A stretch of 15,978 bases of DNA, taken from DATNFP01 sp035606335. Lineage in GTDB: Bacteria > Bacteroidota > Bacteroidia > Chitinophagales > Chitinophagaceae. The stretch spans positions 1 to 15,978 of the forward strand of contig DATNFP010000111.1 of NCBI GenBank assembly GCA_035606335.1. The letters run 5' to 3'. A program made the position numbers and the translations under genes. Shown here one piece after another: positions 5,622 to 14,000 of this stretch (its first letter is position 1; each line of letters opens with the position of its first letter). Below the pieces are notes generated by a model. The model was given only the letters and a program-made list of their open reading frames with translations. It searched no databases and was not told the origin of the DNA.

Positions 5622-6644
5622 TGCAAAAGATGAATTGTGAAACGGCTAAACAAATTGACATGGTAAGCTATCTTTCCTTTTTAGGATACTTGCCGCAACA
5701 AATCAGAAACGATAGTTACTGGTATATCTCATCACTACGAAATGAAAATACGGCATCATTTAAAGAATAAAAAACTAAATGTTTGGTTCGATCACGGCAC
5801 AGGCAAGGGCGGCGACCTGATAGATTTTGGCACCGGGTATTTCAACTGTTCGGTTGCTGAATTTTTAAACAAACTGGCCGAAGCTAAAATTGATTTTTCT
5901 TTTCACCAGCCCATTACCCCGACCCCTTCTGCGGGTGAAAAGAAAGATGAAAACAATATCAGGATACTCGAAACAAAGCCGCTTCAATCAGCACATCTAT
6001 TGCGGTACTTGGAGCAAAGGAACATCCCTTTAAGCCTTGCAAAAACAGCATGTGCCGAGGTTGTTTTTGAGCTTTACAAGAAACAAAATACTGCTATCGG
6101 ATTTCAGAATAACGCCAGAGGATATGAACTGCGAAGCGCGGATTTTAAAGGCAGCTCGCCGAAGGCCGTAACTTTTCTTGATAATAGCAGCAAAGAATTA
6201 GCCGTTATTGAAGGCTTTTTTGACTACCTGTCCTATCATGTTTTGAATCTGAATAATAATCGCCCACTGCCAAATTTTCTGGTGCTAAACTCACTTTCAT
6301 TCTTTGAAAAGTCGCGCCCGCTAATGGAAAAGCATGAGCGGATAAACCTTTACCTCAACAATGACAAAGCAGGAATCAGCTACAGTAAGATGGCAATAGC
6401 ATGGGATGTAAACCGCTATCATGACTATAGACAATTGTACAGCGAACATAAGGATTTGAACAAATGGTTGACCAATCACCAGCAGAAGCAGAGCCAAAGG
6501 CTGTCTGTGCGAAGGTTTTCGGTTGTAAGAAGCAAGTTTGTGTTTTTGTTTCACAAAAACCCTCTCTCGCCTTCGGCGGAGAGCAAACTTGCCTTTTTCT
6601 CCCGTTGGTCGCAAAGGATTTTTTTAGAACGGTGCAAAAGATAA
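5618..6644 (+). pseudogene. TOPRIM-domain primase, frameshifted
   Basis: The gene starts with ATG ATG at 5618, overlapping the previous stop. The first 50 codons (to a TAA at 5768-5770) contain the N-terminal primase zinc-finger-like region (SYWYISSLRNENTASFK). Homologues continue with '.NrKLNVWyDHGtGKGGnLIDFG', and that continuation is present in the +1 frame from about 5766 (NKKLNVWFDHGTGKGGDLID). The break lies at TTTAAAG before an A-run. The TOPRIM core follows: VIEGFFDYLS, then INLYLNNDKAG. The first Asp of the DxD motif is Asn here (codon 6357-6359, AAC), so a catalytic metal ligand is missing. The last ~50 codons run through the structured region 6532-6592 and look non-conserved. The ATG at 5742 alone would yield a protein without its N-terminus. 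Role when intact: priming of single-strand DNA after transfer. Confidence 0.75.
6532..6592. other. Nested three-stem structure, candidate oriT
   Basis: Outer arms GCAAGTTTG (6532-6540) and CAAACTTGC (6584-6592) are perfect 9-bp inverted repeats. They enclose two further hairpins: GTTTTTGT-TTC-ACAAAAAC (6542-6560, 8 bp) and CTCTCGCC-TTC-GGC-(G bulge)-GAGAG (6564-6583, 8 bp). Almost every base of the 61 nt is paired, giving a three-way junction. It lies 54 nt before the MobC-like gene, where oriT is found in related mobilisable elements. The nick site cannot be read from the sequence. An RNA-level role or a terminator is the alternative. Confidence 0.5.
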
Positions 6645-6645
6645 A

Positions 6646-7020
6646 GTGATGAATGATGAACAAAAAAAGGTGAAGCACAAAGGCGGCAGGCCAACCAAAA
6701 AGATAAAACGCAGCAGCCACCTGATGGTACGGCTGACCGAGACCGAACGTTTTCTCATTGAGAGCAAAGCCAAAGATGCAGGGCTGACGCCCAGCGAATG
6801 GTTCCGGCAGGCTGCCAAAAAGGCAAAGGTCGTAGCAAGGTTAAGCGCCGAGGATATGAAAGCTTTGCGGGTACTATCCGGCCTTGCCAACAATGTCAAC
6901 CAGCTTGCCCGGCAAGCCAATAAGGAAGGGTTATTAACCATTTCCCGTAAATGCTTAGATGTGCTGACCGAGACCGATGATTTTCTAAAATACCTCAACC
7001 ATGATGGCGAGGATCGTTAA
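6646..7020 (+). CDS. MobC-like relaxosome accessory protein
   Basis: The ORF encodes 124 residues if GTG 6646 is used, or 123 from the ATG at 6649. A basic N-terminus with GGRPTKK precedes a ribbon-helix-helix-like segment (residues ~26-57: LMVRLTETERFLIESKAKDA, then GLTPSEWFRQAA). The MobC signature LSGLANNVNQLARQAN sits at 78-93. Such proteins bind at oriT, open the DNA around the nick and recruit the relaxase. The gene starts 1 nt after the primase frame ends and overlaps the relaxase gene by 20 nt, a normal arrangement for relaxosome partners. All motifs are intact. The equivalent in Bacteroides elements is called MobB or BmgB; I leave the symbol open because naming differs between elements. 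Confidence 0.85.
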   Translation: MMNDEQKKVKHKGGRPTKKIKRSSHLMVRLTETERFLIESKAKDAGLTPSEWFRQAAKKAKVVARLSAEDMKALRVLSGLANNVNQLARQANKEGLLTISRKCLDVLTETDDFLKYLNHDGEDR

Positions 7021-7918
7021 GCCGGGAAGAAGTTTTAAAGGATGTATCCAGTACAATCTACAGGAACACCGCGCCGAACTGCTCTATGCCGAAGCCGTAA
7101 GAACACAAAGCGTACAAACCATCATTCACGACTTCAATATGCAGCGAAAGCTGAATCCTGGATTGGGACGGGCGGTCGGCCACATCGCCTTAACGTGGAG
7201 TCCGAATGACACGCGGTTATTAACCGATGAAATTATGGTTGAGCGGGCTCAAGAGTATATGGACAAAATGAAAATTGGGAATACGCAATATATTATTGCC
7301 CTGCATAAAGATAGACCGCACCCGCATGTCCATATCGTGTATAACCGGGTAGATAATGAGGGAAAAACGATCAGCGACAAATTCCAGAAGCAACGGAACG
7401 TAAAAGTCTGCAAAGAGCTTACACAGAAGTACGGCTACTACGTCGCCGAAGGCAAAGAGCAGGTCAACCGCCAACGGTTAACCGGAGCCGATAAGGTCAA
7501 GTATGAGCTGTACGACGGCATTACCAAAGCCTTGAAAGAATCCCAAAACTGGCCACAATTAGAAAGCAATTTGTTGGCGATGGGTATCACCATGCAATAC
7601 AAATACCGGAACGGCACCGAGGAAATACAGGGCGTGTCCTTTTGCAAATGGGATGTCAAATTCAAAGGCTCGAAGATTGACCGCAGCTTGAGCTACGGCA
7701 AGATCAGCCAGCAACTTAGCCTTAATAAGTTGTCACAGGCGCAATCACAAAAGATACATTTATCACGGCACAAAGAAAACACAGGAAAAACCGAAAGCCA
7801 TTTTGCAGGCAAGCTGGTGAACCAATTGCTTCGGCCTGAATATAATCAGCCAATGCCTGATGATATGCTTACCGAAGAACAGAAACGCAAACGCAAAAAC
7901 AAAAGCCAACATTTATGA
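7001..7918 (+). CDS. Relaxase, MobA/VirD2 family
   Basis: The 305-residue DNA-nicking and strand-transfer enzyme would cut oriT through a tyrosine and pilot the strand to the recipient. The N-terminal segment MMARIVKPGRSFKGCIQY places the likely nucleophile at Y18. A second motif, GHIALTWSP, is at residues 60-68. The metal-binding histidines are H107, H109 and H111 in HKDRPHPHVHIVYNR. This is the canonical relaxase motif III, and all parts are present. The C-terminal half (about 165-305) is basic and less conserved, as usual for the Bacteroides MobA/BmgA-type group. The gene overlaps the MobC-like gene by 20 nt, and its TGA overlaps the ATG of the next gene. No type IV secretion or coupling-protein gene lies in the window, so transfer would need a helper element. 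Confidence 0.92.
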   Translation: MMARIVKPGRSFKGCIQYNLQEHRAELLYAEAVRTQSVQTIIHDFNMQRKLNPGLGRAVGHIALTWSPNDTRLLTDEIMVERAQEYMDKMKIGNTQYIIALHKDRPHPHVHIVYNRVDNEGKTISDKFQKQRNVKVCKELTQKYGYYVAEGKEQVNRQRLTGADKVKYELYDGITKALKESQNWPQLESNLLAMGITMQYKYRNGTEEIQGVSFCKWDVKFKGSKIDRSLSYGKISQQLSLNKLSQAQSQKIHLSRHKENTGKTESHFAGKLVNQLLRPEYNQPMPDDMLTEEQKRKRKNKSQHL

Positions 7919-8490
7919 AAGAACACAACGAACAGCTTGACCTGATCGAAGAAGTATTGCAACAATTGATACAGCGTATTAACGCAATAGATGAAAAGCT
8001 AAATAAACTGGCTGATGTTAAACCGCCTGAACAGGTAAACACAGATACCAAACAATTGCAAAATGAGTTAAAGGAGATCAGGCAGGATTTTAATCAGTTA
8101 GCTGAAAATATACTTTTTCCCGTTAAACAGTTAAACGAAAAAGTTGCAGGTATTCCCAAACGGATGCCTGTTGAACATCACCATCATTTCAATGTACGTT
8201 CTAAAGGTTTTATTATCGGCGCAGTTATTCTTCTCATTGTTACAGCGGGTTCTTTAGGACTATCACTTAGCCTTTATTCGGAAAACAGCTTACTGCATGA
8301 AAATGCTTTAAAATATCGGATGATACGGCTGGTTTACCCGGCTGCGTCCATTTGGGCGGACAGCACCTATAACCGTGATCCGAAGGGGGCATTAACTATT
8401 ACCGACCAAAAGGAAGAAAGGCAGGAACAGCCGCAGCAAGCCGTAAGCGACAAACTAAAATTCAAACCAGCAAGGAGACACAAAAAATAA
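7915..8490 (+). CDS. Coiled-coil membrane protein of the mobilisation operon
   Basis: The ORF encodes 191 residues. Residues 1-35 and 44-80 are coiled-coil-like (LDLIEEVLQQLIQRINAIDE, later QLQNELKEIRQDFNQLAENI). A His cluster (HHHH, 88-91) precedes a single membrane segment at about 98-120. The C-terminal part (121-191) is polar and basic. It overlaps the relaxase stop by ATGA, so it belongs to the same transcript. Similar genes regularly follow relaxase genes in Bacteroidota elements. Their role is unproven; anchoring the relaxosome to the inner membrane near the transfer channel is a reasonable guess. I assign no family name. It is the last gene of the operon. Confidence 0.65.
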   Translation: MKEHNEQLDLIEEVLQQLIQRINAIDEKLNKLADVKPPEQVNTDTKQLQNELKEIRQDFNQLAENILFPVKQLNEKVAGIPKRMPVEHHHHFNVRSKGFIIGAVILLIVTAGSLGLSLSLYSENSLLHENALKYRMIRLVYPAASIWADSTYNRDPKGALTITDQKEERQEQPQQAVSDKLKFKPARRHKK

Positions 8491-8526
8491 GCCCGGCATA
8501 AAAATACCAGGCAAGGTTTGTTTTTC
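8491..8526 (+). terminator. Weak terminator after the mobilisation operon
   Basis: GCCCGG (8491-8496) and CCAGGC (8507-8512) form a 6-bp stem with one mismatch around a 10-nt AT-rich loop, starting directly after the stop codon. A T-rich tract (GTTTGTTTTTC) follows. The position is right for ending the operon, but the stem is short and imperfect. Confidence 0.4.
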
Positions 8527-8593
8527 GATTGAAGTCAAAAGTAAAGCAAATTCTGAATGAATTTTGAGAAACACAGTTTGAAAATGTATGGTT

Positions 8594-8754
8594 ATATTAC
8601 TTTTTATCGCACAAAAAAGCCGTGTAGAAACAGAGCCTTCTTAAAAATCAAATATGAGTAATGATGAACTTTTGTTCACAACGGTCATACTGTTTCTTTT
8701 CCCATAGCTGTTTGGCAACTCAAGCAAATAGGCACCACTTATATTATTTTTTTA
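8594..8754 (-). pseudogene. Remnants of a duplicated T9SS gene and lipoprotein gene
   Basis: On the minus strand from 8754 to about 8660 there is a start-less frame, NNISGAYLLELPNSYGKRNS followed by MTVVNK. It parallels the last residues of the 619-residue protein (DLSVGTYLLELTDKYGKKES, then MTIVKQ). It reads on to a TAA at 8641-8643 without further similarity. Beyond it, 8592-8615 repeats 8739-8763, the end of the lipoprotein gene, with about one indel and two mismatches (TTATATTA...TTTTTATCGCA...AAA). Both pieces are in the same order as in the intact pair, which suggests a tandem copy of the two-gene unit reduced to its ends. The region holds no other gene. Confidence 0.55.
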
Positions 8755-9116
8755 TCGCATAAATTATTCCCGTGTTATAGTCCGATGTATAGTAATTAAC
8801 TCCATTTGCCCAAAGCCCTTTGTTACCCACAGGATATAAGCCTGAATAATTTATTACGATGGCTGCGCCATCATTTGCGGTGAAATTTAAAATATCCTCT
8901 ACTATCGGTTGTGAAATCGTAAGGTTCATAAACGTATTTCATACTGATTCCGGAAGATTGACCCACATAAAAAGTAAATCCTGTGTTAGCTATAGGAATA
9001 TGAGTGGTTGAATCTATGATTTGTCCGTGAATGACCCTGTTTTTTTGGCTGTCTTTCTTACAAGAGCATATTCGCAAACTTCCCACAATAATGAATAGAA
9101 CAATAAGATTTTTCAT
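8744..9116 (-). pseudogene. Lipoprotein with carboxypeptidase-regulatory-like fold, frameshifted
   Basis: The first reading frame (9116 to 8871, 81 residues) starts with a lipoprotein signal, MKNLIVLFIIVGSLRI, and a lipobox ICSC (Cys19) followed by KKD, typical of Bacteroidota. A CarboxypepD-reg-like beta-sandwich follows: VIHGQIIDSTTHIPIANTGF up to TTDSRGYFKF. That frame then ends at TGA. The expected continuation is in the neighbouring minus frame (TANDGAAIVINYSGLYPVGN and on to YNTGIIYAIKK, stop at 8744). The break is near 8880. A sequencing error is possible; otherwise the gene is broken. It starts 9 nt after the stop of the 619-residue T9SS protein, so the two form an operon. The likely location is the periplasmic or surface face of the outer membrane. 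Confidence 0.65.
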
Positions 9117-9125
9117 GCCAGATAT

Positions 9126-10985
9126 TTACTGTTTCACAATAGTCATACTTTCCTTCTTCCCATACTTATCTGTCAATTCAAGTAAATAAGTGCCAACACT
9201 TAAATCATTTGTATTGATAAAATATTTTGTACAATTAATAATGTTGTGATAAACTTCTCTTCCCATTACATCGTAGAGCTTTACTTTATCTCCATTCTCT
9301 GCATTTCCAATAAAAAGCTGATTACCCATCGGGTTAGGATATACTCTTATATTTCCAAAAGCATTAACGCTTGAAATTTCAGTCGGTGGCAATACTTTAA
9401 TATATTGACAATATGTCCCGCTATCGCAAGCATAAGTAGTTAAGCAAACTTGAAACACACCTGTGTCAGTAAAAGAATGTATTGGGCTTGTAATAGTTGA
9501 TGTCGTCCCATCTCCAAAATTCCACTTCACACTATCAGGTGTTATGGTTCCGGCATACGTAAATTTAGTTGAGTTTAGTGCCGGCACACTGTCTGTCGCC
9601 GTAAACATTGGCGTTGGTTCAGTTGATGGTGTACAATCACAGTTATACCCATACTTAGCCACAAAGAAATCAGTAGTGCCACCATGACTATAATATGGCG
9701 TTAGGCTTCCGGCAGATACATAATCTTCTATTTCCCCGCCTACATAAATGTTATTATTATTATCCGATGTTATTGCCATGCCCATATCCAATGAAGCTCC
9801 CAAACCGTGTAAATAATCAAGTTTATAAAGTGAACCAGATGTATCCAAAACTACCAACAGAGGATAATTACCGCTGGAATGTATTGTAGTTGAATTATAT
9901 ACCAAATCTCCATTTATTTCTCCTGTAGCAGCGATGCGTCCATTAGGTAATAAGGCAAGATCAAGGATGGCTGTACCGCTGCCATAAAACCCATAGTCTT
10001 TTATGACGTGTCCGTTAGTATCCAGCTTTACTATATCAGTCAGGTGGTTTTTTGACACAGTATCGGTTCCTATCACTATAGGATTGGTCCGGGAGAAACC
10101 ATAAAGACCATTGTTTTCATCATATCGCAGTTGTTGTAAACTGCCCGAATCTACCCATGTCGAGTTATCGCTTGTATCAAATGCTGTGATATAGGTTTGT
10201 ACAAAAACACTATAAGCTGGACTGCCGACAATATATGCGTAGACATTATTGTTTTTTTTATTCATCGTGATAGCCCTTATATACCTCGTGCTATCGATCT
10301 GCATTCTTCTCGCAGAAATTAGATTGCCGGATGAATCGTATTTCAGGTCGTAGGTCGCTTCACGGCTTATTAAGGTAGATGTTATGTTTACACCTGAATC
10401 CATCAATGGATAGTCGTGAATATAGCCTTTTCCATCAATCAATATATTCGTAGGTCCGTATGTTCCATAACTGGCTTTCGTATCATCACCAATAAACCTT
10501 ATCCATTTAAATTTGCCGGAAGTATCAAATTTGGCTAAAAATGAGTTGTAATAAATACTGCCTATTGCAGTGTCATTACCTATATGTTTGTTCTCGCCTA
10601 ATAATATACCTACACAGTAAATGTTTGCTGCACCATCATAAGCTATCCCATAGCTTGTAGCATAATCATATGCGTCAAAGAGTTTGGCCCATCTTAATTG
10701 GCCATTGCAGTCATAACTGCCAATTACGAATGAAGAATTAGAATAAATATTTGGTGAATTAGCGATGAAAGTATCAAGCTTTATTGAATTTATACCCGTT
10801 ACCGCAGATATATACAAATTGTTATGAGCATCTGTGCACATATAGCTTACCTGCTCCTGGTAGGATTCATCAAATGGGGCATCGTCATCACTGCCTCCGC
10901 CTGTTACCCACTTATAATTTTGGGCCATCGCTGTGTTTATTATTGACAGTAGCAGCATAGAAAAAAGTAGAAATCTCTCTTTCAT
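9126..10985 (-). CDS. Secreted propeller/PKD protein with T9SS sorting domain
   Basis: The ORF encodes 619 residues. The signal peptide is residues 1-21 (hydrophobic core LLFSMLLLSIINTAMA, cleavage before QN). Residues ~25-450 hold repeated short beta units of the SBBP/beta-propeller kind, with recurring 'lakfDtsG.l.w' elements such as FLAKFDTSGKFKWIR. A PKD domain lies at about 457-530 (VKWNFGDGTTSTITSPIHSF). The C-terminal ~79 residues (541-619) form a type A T9SS sorting domain: VYPNPMGNQLFI, LYDVMGREVY, GTYLLELTD, ending in K-Q. The protein should therefore cross the outer membrane by the Por system and be anchored or released at the surface. Its role may be adhesion or glycan binding; no catalytic motif is visible. 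It is preceded by a terminator and followed by the lipoprotein gene. Confidence 0.85.
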   Translation of the reverse strand: MKERFLLFSMLLLSIINTAMAQNYKWVTGGGSDDDAPFDESYQEQVSYMCTDAHNNLYISAVTGINSIKLDTFIANSPNIYSNSSFVIGSYDCNGQLRWAKLFDAYDYATSYGIAYDGAANIYCVGILLGENKHIGNDTAIGSIYYNSFLAKFDTSGKFKWIRFIGDDTKASYGTYGPTNILIDGKGYIHDYPLMDSGVNITSTLISREATYDLKYDSSGNLISARRMQIDSTRYIRAITMNKKNNNVYAYIVGSPAYSVFVQTYITAFDTSDNSTWVDSGSLQQLRYDENNGLYGFSRTNPIVIGTDTVSKNHLTDIVKLDTNGHVIKDYGFYGSGTAILDLALLPNGRIAATGEINGDLVYNSTTIHSSGNYPLLVVLDTSGSLYKLDYLHGLGASLDMGMAITSDNNNNIYVGGEIEDYVSAGSLTPYYSHGGTTDFFVAKYGYNCDCTPSTEPTPMFTATDSVPALNSTKFTYAGTITPDSVKWNFGDGTTSTITSPIHSFTDTGVFQVCLTTYACDSGTYCQYIKVLPPTEISSVNAFGNIRVYPNPMGNQLFIGNAENGDKVKLYDVMGREVYHNIINCTKYFINTNDLSVGTYLLELTDKYGKKESMTIVKQ

Positions 10986-11012
10986 AAAAAGCTTTGTATA
11001 TTAAAACTAATG

Positions 11013-11051
11013 AAAAAAGTAAGGTGAAGTGTATCCACTTCTACCTTACTT
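11013..11051 (-). terminator. Strong rho-independent terminator of the giant gene
   Basis: Read on the minus strand, AAGTAAGG-TA-GAAGTG pairs with CACTTC-A-CCTTACTT around the loop GATA. The stem has 14 pairs with one bulge or mismatch and is followed by a run of T (11013-11018). It lies 33 nt past the stop at 11084 and 27 nt before the ATG of the 619-residue gene. That makes the two genes separate transcription units. Confidence 0.8.
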
Positions 11052-11083
11052 ATTAAGACCGATATTTAAGTTAAAGGGTTGGA

Positions 11084-14000
11084 TTAATGAACAACGCTTA
11101 GGTGGTCAATATGCACCGTTCTTCCGTTTTCTTCCATCCGAACGATATAGCTACCAGAACCTATGTTATTGATGGGTATTGCAATCGTACCAGTCTCGTT
11201 TTTCACAGACCTTGTTGTTATAATTCGTCCGGCCACATCATAGATCAAAATGTTACGGCTCACATCACTTGGATAGCCATAATTGTAATTTACATTGACA
11301 ATATCGCCTGCAGGATTAGGATAAACCAGCATACCAGTAGCAGCTTTCTGCAATGTATTCATCGGTTCCGCGTTATTCCCGGCAATTCTCTCCGGCGACC
11401 AGGTACAAGGCGGTATAACATTGATTCGGAATGTATCATAGCATACTTGTCCCGATGGCATTGTAAATGTAGCTTCCACCAATACGCTGCTCGGTATTGG
11501 TACCCGTAGCGTTGTAAAATGTAATGTAACAATACTGCCGTATGAATAGGTAAACGGTTCCACAGGGCCTATATCTACGCCAATTGTGATCTTTGTAGTA
11601 GGCGGGATGCCTGAGTTAAAAGTAAGATTGAGTATATATCCCGCTGGAGTTGCTGGATCACAGGAAAGGCTTGCCGATTGTATTGCCGGGCATGTTCCTC
11701 CCGAACAATTCTGCGCGGTCACATTCATATTATCGGATGTCGCTGAACACAGGCCATTGCTAATTGCCAACTGATAAGCCGCGGTTGCATTGATGCCGAG
11801 TGGATTTACAGGGCTGTTCGTTCCCGTACCATCCGGGCTGCTGTTTTTCATCCATAGCCACGATGGGAATTTGCCGGGAGGCCCATGCAGGCTGTCTTTT
11901 ATTGCCTGGTTGCATAGCAGGTAACATCCTGCCGGGAACCATGCCAGGTAACTTTCCGGCGAATAAGGAGCTGTAGTATCTGAATAATTTACACATCCAA
12001 ACGTATCGGTACACCATACCCGGTACGGCCCACCTGCAAATACGGTATCTGCATAGCCAAACGTGCCATTGCTCCAGTTGTATTTGTAGCCCTTTATAGT
12101 GTCCACAGATAACCTCAATTCGTATTTGGGGCAACTTATGGCAGTAATTGTATTAAAGAGCGGTGCGGAAGGTTGCGGATGTACAACTACTGTATCAAAT
12201 ACTACCGGCCGCAGGCAGTTGTGAGTTGGGTCATCGGCGTGAAGCTCAAAGACATACGTACCCGGCGCCAATCCCGGCATATTCAGAATTTTTGCTGTAT
12301 CCCCAGTTAAAATCGCACTGTCGAGAAACCATTGATAAGTGTAAGGCGGTGTAGGGAAATAAGATAAAGTCACCGTCTCTCCCGGGCAATAACTTTTCTT
12401 TCCATCTATCGTTAAGTCCGGCGGCGTCAGTACCGAAACGCCATGCATGGGCGTCTTATCCCAGCATCTTCGTTGGTCATATATAGTTGCAGTGTAAATC
12501 CCGCTAACTGCAACATAGTCAGTAGAGGCGATATTACCATCGGACCAGAAATAACTACTCGGATTAAGACTTGAAGCTGATTTCAAGATAGAAAGTGTAT
12601 CGAGTAAACCCGGGCACACAGCTGAATCTCCCAAAATTTTATCAGCCCTGTCGTTATGATAAATTGTATCATATAGTTTATTAAAATCATAATTTCCATC
12701 AAGTTCGCAATCCCATAAATCCATTGCCTCATACAGAATAGTATATACGTCATAACCACGGCCAAATGTATCTTTACCAGGATCATAAGTATAAGATCGG
12801 GATACAGATTGCGAAAAACTTGCAGCACCGTCCCCAAACCACCAGAAATAATAATCAACCTGGAAACTGTCAGGCGCTGCTGTCATCGAGAAATTTATCG
12901 GCACCCCTTCACAGGAAGAAGTAGTAGATTGGTAAGGGGTCAACGCTGTACCGAACACAGGCACATTAATCGTCCTTGTATCAGTGCAGGTTTGATGTAA
13001 AGTGCCTGAATGGGCATAAACCGTTTCGGTCATGTAATAAGTGCCTGAATCCTTAAACCTTAGTTGCGGATTATTTGCGGTAGTATCCTTGTAAACGATA
13101 CTATTTTTTGTCAGATGCCAATGGGTACTGTCTATCACCCAGGAAGGCAAATGCAACGATTGATCGGTAAATTGGATTCCCCGGTAAAAAGTATCGCATA
13201 CATATTCCATTTCAAAATAGCTTACCAACTCTACGCTATCTATCATAGTCGTATCCGACCCGCACCCGCTTACTACCTGGTAAAGATCAATCTGGTAATA
13301 CCCCGGACCGGAGTATGTAATTGTTGTAGTATCGCCATGCGGATTGCTTACTGTACCGTTCGGAGACGACCATACTATGCCCGATCCCGCACTTGTCGCT
13401 ATGCCCGTAATCACATTGCAATTAGTGGTTAATGAAGCGGTAGGTTTATGAGGACAGACGCCTGCACACGAACCTATATTCCTGATATGTATAGTATCCG
13501 ATGTGCTGGCACAAGCGGTACTGTCTGTGAAAACAATGTAGTAGGTGCCGGTGTCTGTAGCAACATAGGTTGTATCATATATTCCCGACGATTTTAGTGT
13601 ACCGCTTTTATACCAGCTATAGAAATAATGGCTTTTCGCACCTACTGCCGATATGGTTGTGGTATGCAGCGTATCTTTTATCGTCGGTGTTCCGCAATAA
13701 TTTAATGGGTTCCTGGTAGAAATTGCTACATGAGGATTTGTAACATAAAATGTAAAATCACCTGTGCCGAAAACCGAACAATATCCAGGTATCGTGCCGT
13801 ATGGTGTCACATGTACGTCAAGCGCCGTTAACCCGGAACCTTTCGGTAAATTTATGGTATGATAGATGTAATTTGTAGTTGTCGTATCAACTGCGCCATC
13901 AGAAAATACCCAGACATAGTAAGAAGCCGAATCACCATAGCCGGTATCTGTAAAAAATCTATCAGTCACACCATTGCAGAGTGTTAGAAAATGTCCTGTC

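Noticed and set aside
5755..5775. Programmed +1 frameshift in the primase at TTTAAAG before a stop
   Set aside because: The shift replaces a codon that related primases encode in one continuous frame as I recall them, and the missing TOPRIM Asp points to decay. A mutation or read error is simpler.
6464..6649. Plus-strand 61-residue ORF overlapping the primase end
   Set aside because: It reads the hairpin structure in another frame and has no coding character beyond that. It is a shadow of the structured region.
6732..6979. A 15-nt direct repeat (GCTGACCGAGACCGA) twice within the MobC-like gene
   Set aside because: Both copies are in frame and encode the same short peptide (LTET followed by E or D). 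This is explained by codon use in a small gene, and no third copy was seen.
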